This document shows positions 6,754-10,755 of a DNA stretch of 10,755 nucleotides, piece after piece; the first letter of the stretch is position 1; every line of letters starts with the position of its first letter. The DNA comes from Candidatus Zophobacter franzmannii (GTDB lineage: Bacteria; Cloacimonadota; Cloacimonadia; Cloacimonadales; JAFGVF01). The translations under genes were made by a program, and so were the position numbers. The notes below the pieces were generated by a model that was given only the letters and a program-made list of their open reading frames with translations, ran no database searches and was not told the DNA's origin. The stretch lies in assembly GCA_030765245.1 (NCBI GenBank), contig JAVCCX010000133.1:1-10755 (forward strand). Direction: 5' to 3'.

Positions 6754-9700
6754 ATGAAAAAATTTATTGTAATAACTTTACTTCTACTCCTTGCAACTTC
6801 GATATTTGCATGGGATTTAGTAAGACAAGCAGAATTCCCGGCAAATATCTATAGTATGGATATCATTGGGAATACAATTTGGATCACAGGTTCTGATGGA
6901 GCATTAGCAAAATCAACAGATAATGGTGCTACATTTCAATTTCTACCATCACCTCTTTTCAACCCTGATTCAGGAACATATTTAGACGGTAATGATATTG
7001 ACTTTATCGACGCAGATAATGGTGCTATTGCCAGTGAAGATGGAATGTTACTCATCACTACTGATGGTGGAACTAACTGGGCTCCCGCCACTCAAATTCC
7101 AGCTTTAGTTGGTGGTGAAGACCTTGAGGGTATCGTATATCATGCTGACGGTAAAATATGGGCTGTTGGTAGAAATGGTAATATTGTATATTCAAGTGAC
7201 TCAGGTGCAAACTGGGTATCTCAAACATCAGGTGTTACTGATTGGTTATATGGAATCTCAATGAATGATTCCGGTACAGGTTTTATAGCTTGTAACAATG
7301 GTTCTCCTGACCAATCCCATATATTGAAAACAACTGATTTTGGTGTAAACTGGCAGATTGAAAACCTTACAATCACTGGTAATCCTACAATTTACAATGC
7401 AGTTCAAACTGGTAATGAAGTTTTATTACTTGGTGATGATGGCTACATCGGGTATAGCTCTGACAATGGAGTTAACTGGATTCATCATCCAACAGCAGGT
7501 GGTACAGACGAACCGAGAATGTATGATGCTGTTATGAATGGAAATGAGGGAGTCGCTATAGGTTGGGACGGTACAGCTGTTTATACTAATGACTCTTGGG
7601 CAAATGTTCAGCTCTTAGATACAGACTATGTTTATCATCTCCAGAATGTAGATTTAGATACAAATGGTGATTTTGTTGCTGTTGGTTGGTATGGCTCAGT
7701 GGTCAGATCTTCTGATGCAATACATTGGGATGAACTAACTGTCACTTCAGTTGATCTTTACTCTGGAAGTATTATCGATGAAGATATTATGTTCTTTACC
7801 GGAGATAATGGCTATTTTGCTAAAACCACTGATGGTGGCGACACAATAGAAAGAATATATATAGAACCTATGGTAGGTACAACAATCACATCCTTATACT
7901 CCTGCTACTTCAAAGATGCTTTGGAAGGTTGGGTATCCGGTAGAACAAATGGTGTCATTTACCATACTGTAGACGGTGGACTTAACTGGATCTCTCAGCA
8001 GATACCAGGAGTATCAAGTACACTTGGTTTCTATAATATAGAGTTTATTAGTGATATGGTTGGATTCGCTTTTGGTCCGGGCAACCTTAATTCAAAGACC
8101 ACTGATGGTGGTGTTAACTGGACAGCAATGGCTAATACAGGCATCAACTCATTAACAAAGGTATTTGGTTTACATATCTTTGATGAAAACAACATTATAG
8201 CCGGAGCTGAGAACGGAGCAGTTTATCGTACTGCTGATGGTGGAAGCTCTTGGTCATCAATTACTGTTGGTTCTGGTGATATTTCTGACATCTACTTTAT
8301 TGATGCAGATAATGGAGTTCTGGTTGGTGAAGGTGGAGTTGCTTATTATACCACAAATGGTGGAGCAACAAGTGGCGACTGGATAGTAGCCTCTGAACAG
8401 TCTTCTGATGATTTGAAGCATGTATTCATGACTTCCGAGGGTGACCTATATGCAGTTGGACATAGTTCTGATACAGGTAACCAGGGAACCTCTTGGGCTA
8501 TTCTCAAATCAACCAATAACGGCCAATCCTGGATGCAGGAAACAATTCCTGCTACTACCTTTAATCCTGTTATAATGGAATTCATTGCTGGCAATGATGA
8601 TTTCATGATGGCTATTGGCAGAAATCAAGTTAGTTACTATGAAGAGATTTCCGGTGGTGGAACAGAAACCTTTGCAACGGACTTATTCTTCTCGGAATAT
8701 GTTGAAGGTGACGGTGGTAACAATAAGGTAATTGAATTATTCAATGGTACCGGTGCTGCTGTAGATTTAAGTGAATATGAAGTGAAACTTGCTTCTAACG
8801 GCGGAGACTGGAACAATACATACACAGGCGACTCAATGTTGGATCACAATGGTGTTTTCGTTATTGCTAACTCAAGTTCAGATGCAAACATCTTAGCAGT
8901 AGCTGATGCTACAAGCAGCATAACATATTTCAATGGGAACGATGCTCTTGGTCTTTTCCACAACGATGTACTTATAGATGTTATTGGTGTTCAAGGTGAA
9001 GATCCGGGTACAACCTGGGAAGTTGCCGGAGATGCATCCGGTACATTAAACAAAACACTTATTCGTAAACCTAACATTGGTGAAGGTACAACATCATGGC
9101 CAACGAGTGCAGGTACTAATGCTGATGACTCCCAGTGGATTGTAATGGATGCAAACTACTTTGATAACTTAGGTATTCATACATTTACCGGTGGTACAGG
9201 TGAACCTACTTGTGCAATGCCTGTCTTTGACCCGGCTGGTGGAATCTTTACTGACCCGGTTTCTGTTTCAATTACAAGTGCTACAGATGGATCAGAAATC
9301 TATTATACTTTAGATGGTACTGAGCCGGATGACAGTAGTACTATGTTTACAACTCCTATTAATATTACCGCAACAACTACTGTGAAAGCTAAGGCACATT
9401 GCCTGGATATGAGTCCAAGTATTACAGTATCTATGCTATATAACTACCCTACAATTGTACAGGTTGGCTCGATTGCCGAACTTCGTATGGGAGTGCAGGA
9501 CGACACGGTCTATGAATTAACATCACCTGCGTATGTTACCTATATTCAGTCGTTCCACAATCAAAGATATATTATGGATGCTACTGGTGGTATCTTAATT
9601 GAGGATGACAGTGGTGTAATTGCGACAGTTTACAATCCTGGTGACGAAGTAGTTGGTTTCATTGGCAATGTTGCTGTTTATGCAGGCATGACCCAGCTTC

Positions 9701-10755
9701 TCCCATCAGCTGATCCTGGCTTAGCAACTTCAACAGGTAATGCATTAACTCCGGCTACTGTTACTTTAGCAGAGCTAAATACATCATTCGCTGATTATGA
9801 ATCAGAGTTAATTCAGATTAACAATGTATTCTTTGATGATGCAGGAAGTGTTTTTGCCACTGGTCAAAATTATAATATTTCAGATGGTTCCGGTAGTATT
9901 ATATTTAGAACTCAGTTCTATGATGCTGACTTTATTGATACAGTTATACCATCAACTCCAATGGATATCAAAGCAATAGCCTTCGAATACAATGGTACAC
10001 TTCAAATCTGTGCTCGTTATTTAACAGACTTCACACCATCAGCAGGTAATGTGTTTGGCTCACTCAGTGGGCTTATCACAGAAGCGGTAAATGGTGATCC
10101 AATCGGAAATGCAATTATCTCAGCTGGAAACTATAGTGCCAACTCAGCCCCTGATGGTTCTTACCTTATTGAGAATATAGTAGCCGGTGATTATACCGCT
10201 ACATGTCAGGCAAACGGTTTCTTAGCACAAACAGCTGATGTTACAATCGTTGCCGAACAGGAAGCTAACTATGATTGGGATATGGAGATTAATGATACTC
10301 CAGCTCCAATGGTTATTATCAACGAAATTATGTATAACTCCAGTGGTTATGATAATGAGTGGGTAGAGCTTTATAATACAACTGATGCAGATATTGATAT
10401 TAGTGGTTGGTTAGTGCGTGATGCAAATCCTGCAAGTCCAATGCTTGCAATTCCTGCCGGAATGACTATTCTTGCAAACGGATACTTCACAATAGCCCTT
10501 GACCATGATTCACAAGCTGCTCCATTCCCATTTGTTGCTGATTTTGATGCAATCGATACTATCGGTTGGAACCTCAATAATAGTGGTGATGGCGTTGTTA
10601 TTTATAGTGATGCTTCAACAGTCGTAGATTCAGTTATTTATTCAGATGTGGATGGCTGGCCGGTTCAAGCAGACGGTGCTGGTCCATCATTAGAGCTTAT
10701 TGCTCCAGAGATGGACAATGACCTCCCTACAAGTTGGCAGGCAAGTGCAGTAGAG
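6754..10755 (+). CDS. Giant secreted Asp-box / lamin-tail multidomain protein, 3' end outside window
   Basis: Not a named gene. The frame is open for 1,334 codons from ATG 6754 to the window end, with no stop. Residues 1-19 are a Sec signal peptide (MKKFIVITLLLLLATSIFA), with cleavage likely before Trp20. Residues 53-593 carry about 13 Asp-box repeats of the T-x-D-x-G-x-x-W type, as in YCF48-like/BNR beta-propellers. Then come a lamin-tail-like domain (about 643-800; FSEYVEG, KVIELFNGT) and a chitobiase/hexosaminidase C-terminal-like domain (about 820-897; IYYTLDGTEPDDSS). An OB-like domain resembling Bacteroidota DUF5689 follows (about 901-1096; YIMDATGGILIEDDSG). Last are a carboxypeptidase-regulatory-like domain (about 1103-1179; PDGSYLIENIVAGDYT) and a second lamin-tail domain (from about 1187; VIINEIMYNSS, NEWVELYNTT), cut by the window edge. 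No catalytic set is visible. The protein is probably exported to the cell surface or medium and binds or displays something; the function is unknown. A C-terminal sorting domain may lie beyond the window. Codon use looks like that of its neighbours. Confidence 0.92.
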   Translation, partial: MKKFIVITLLLLLATSIFAWDLVRQAEFPANIYSMDIIGNTIWITGSDGALAKSTDNGATFQFLPSPLFNPDSGTYLDGNDIDFIDADNGAIASEDGMLLITTDGGTNWAPATQIPALVGGEDLEGIVYHADGKIWAVGRNGNIVYSSDSGANWVSQTSGVTDWLYGISMNDSGTGFIACNNGSPDQSHILKTTDFGVNWQIENLTITGNPTIYNAVQTGNEVLLLGDDGYIGYSSDNGVNWIHHPTAGGTDEPRMYDAVMNGNEGVAIGWDGTAVYTNDSWANVQLLDTDYVYHLQNVDLDTNGDFVAVGWYGSVVRSSDAIHWDELTVTSVDLYSGSIIDEDIMFFTGDNGYFAKTTDGGDTIERIYIEPMVGTTITSLYSCYFKDALEGWVSGRTNGVIYHTVDGGLNWISQQIPGVSSTLGFYNIEFISDMVGFAFGPGNLNSKTTDGGVNWTAMANTGINSLTKVFGLHIFDENNIIAGAENGAVYRTADGGSSWSSITVGSGDISDIYFIDADNGVLVGEGGVAYYTTNGGATSGDWIVASEQSSDDLKHVFMTSEGDLYAVGHSSDTGNQGTSWAILKSTNNGQSWMQETIPATTFNPVIMEFIAGNDDFMMAIGRNQVSYYEEISGGGTETFATDLFFSEYVEGDGGNNKVIELFNGTGAAVDLSEYEVKLASNGGDWNNTYTGDSMLDHNGVFVIANSSSDANILAVADATSSITYFNGNDALGLFHNDVLIDVIGVQGEDPGTTWEVAGDASGTLNKTLIRKPNIGEGTTSWPTSAGTNADDSQWIVMDANYFDNLGIHTFTGGTGEPTCAMPVFDPAGGIFTDPVSVSITSATDGSEIYYTLDGTEPDDSSTMFTTPINITATTTVKAKAHCLDMSPSITVSMLYNYPTIVQVGSIAELRMGVQDDTVYELTSPAYVTYIQSFHNQRYIMDATGGILIEDDSGVIATVYNPGDEVVGFIGNVAVYAGMTQLLPSADPGLATSTGNALTPATVTLAELNTSFADYESELIQINNVFFDDAGSVFATGQNYNISDGSGSIIFRTQFYDADFIDTVIPSTPMDIKAIAFEYNGTLQICARYLTDFTPSAGNVFGSLSGLITEAVNGDPIGNAIISAGNYSANSAPDGSYLIENIVAGDYTATCQANGFLAQTADVTIVAEQEANYDWDMEINDTPAPMVIINEIMYNSSGYDNEWVELYNTTDADIDISGWLVRDANPASPMLAIPAGMTILANGYFTIALDHDSQAAPFPFVADFDAIDTIGWNLNNSGDGVVIYSDASTVVDSVIYSDVDGWPVQADGAGPSLELIAPEMDNDLPTSWQASAVE
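6910..8532 (+). repeat. Array of about 13 Asp-box (BNR/YCF48-like) repeats
   Basis: Protein repeats lie at residues about 53, 102, 147, 193, 235, 278 (degenerate), 318, 358, 405, 449, 493, 533 and 586. The spacing is 40-53 residues. Good copies read TTDGGTNW (102-109), YSSDNGVNW (234-242), HTVDGGLNW (404-412) and KTTDGGVNW (448-456). Copies near 278, 318 and 358 have lost the Gly or Trp. The count suits two six- or seven-bladed propellers in tandem; the fold is inferred from the motif. Confidence 0.85.

Noticed and set aside
6910..8532. Sialidase/neuraminidase assignment from the Asp-boxes
   Set aside because: Asp-boxes are structural and occur in many propellers; no sialidase arginine triad or FRIP motif was seen.
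8346..8825. Two short - strand frames within the giant gene
   Set aside because: They are antisense shadows of the last Asp-box repeats and the first lamin-tail domain.
10371..10577. 68-residue - strand frame near the window end
   Set aside because: It is antisense to the second lamin-tail domain and has no supporting features.

Overview
This AT-rich window is almost entirely coding, with every convincing gene on the + strand. It joins the end of a secretion/pilus assembly operon to the start of a very large secreted multidomain protein. The likely source is a Gram-negative bacterium of the FCB superphylum. My best guess is a Cloacimonadota-like lineage, held with moderate confidence. The grounds are an outer-membrane secretin, a lipoprotein with acidic residues right after the lipobox cysteine, and a secreted protein combining Asp-box, lamin-tail, chitobiase-C-terminal-like and carboxypeptidase-regulatory-like modules. 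Clear Shine-Dalgarno sequences before three starts argue against typical Bacteroidota, which mostly lack them.

Region 1 (1-6609) reads as one transcription unit: the 3' end of a secretin gene, a Big_1/Ig-like-repeat lipoprotein of about 1,016 residues, a GspE/PilB-family assembly ATPase and a GspF/PilC-family inner-membrane platform protein. A Rho-independent terminator closes it. Gaps are short (17, 62 and 20 bases). The 62-base gap holds a perfect 11-bp hairpin with a GGAA loop and no U-tract. Secretin (outer-membrane gate), ATPase (cytoplasmic motor) and platform protein are three core parts of a type II secretion or type IV pilus machine. No pseudopilin or prepilin gene is in the window. 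The unusual member is the large Ig-repeat lipoprotein placed between the secretin and the motor.

Region 2 (6610-6753) is a non-coding spacer. It has a 7-bp inverted repeat followed by a nine-T run, a weak -10-like element, and a strong ribosome binding site for the next gene.

Region 3 (6754 to the end) is one open reading frame that runs off the window (at least 1,334 residues). It has a signal peptide, about 13 Asp-box repeats at roughly 44-residue spacing (probably one or two beta-propellers), a lamin-tail-like domain, a chitobiase/hexosaminidase C-terminal-like domain, an OB-like domain, a carboxypeptidase-regulatory-like domain and a second lamin-tail domain that is cut off. It is a plausible client of an outer-membrane export pathway, but nothing here shows that the neighbouring secretin system exports it.

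The leads most worth following are the Ig-repeat lipoprotein inside the secretion operon, the paired 24-residue MshEN motifs suggesting the ATPase senses cyclic di-GMP, the intercistronic hairpin, and the domain arrangement of the giant secreted protein. I saw no mobile elements, CRISPR arrays, tRNAs or rRNAs.
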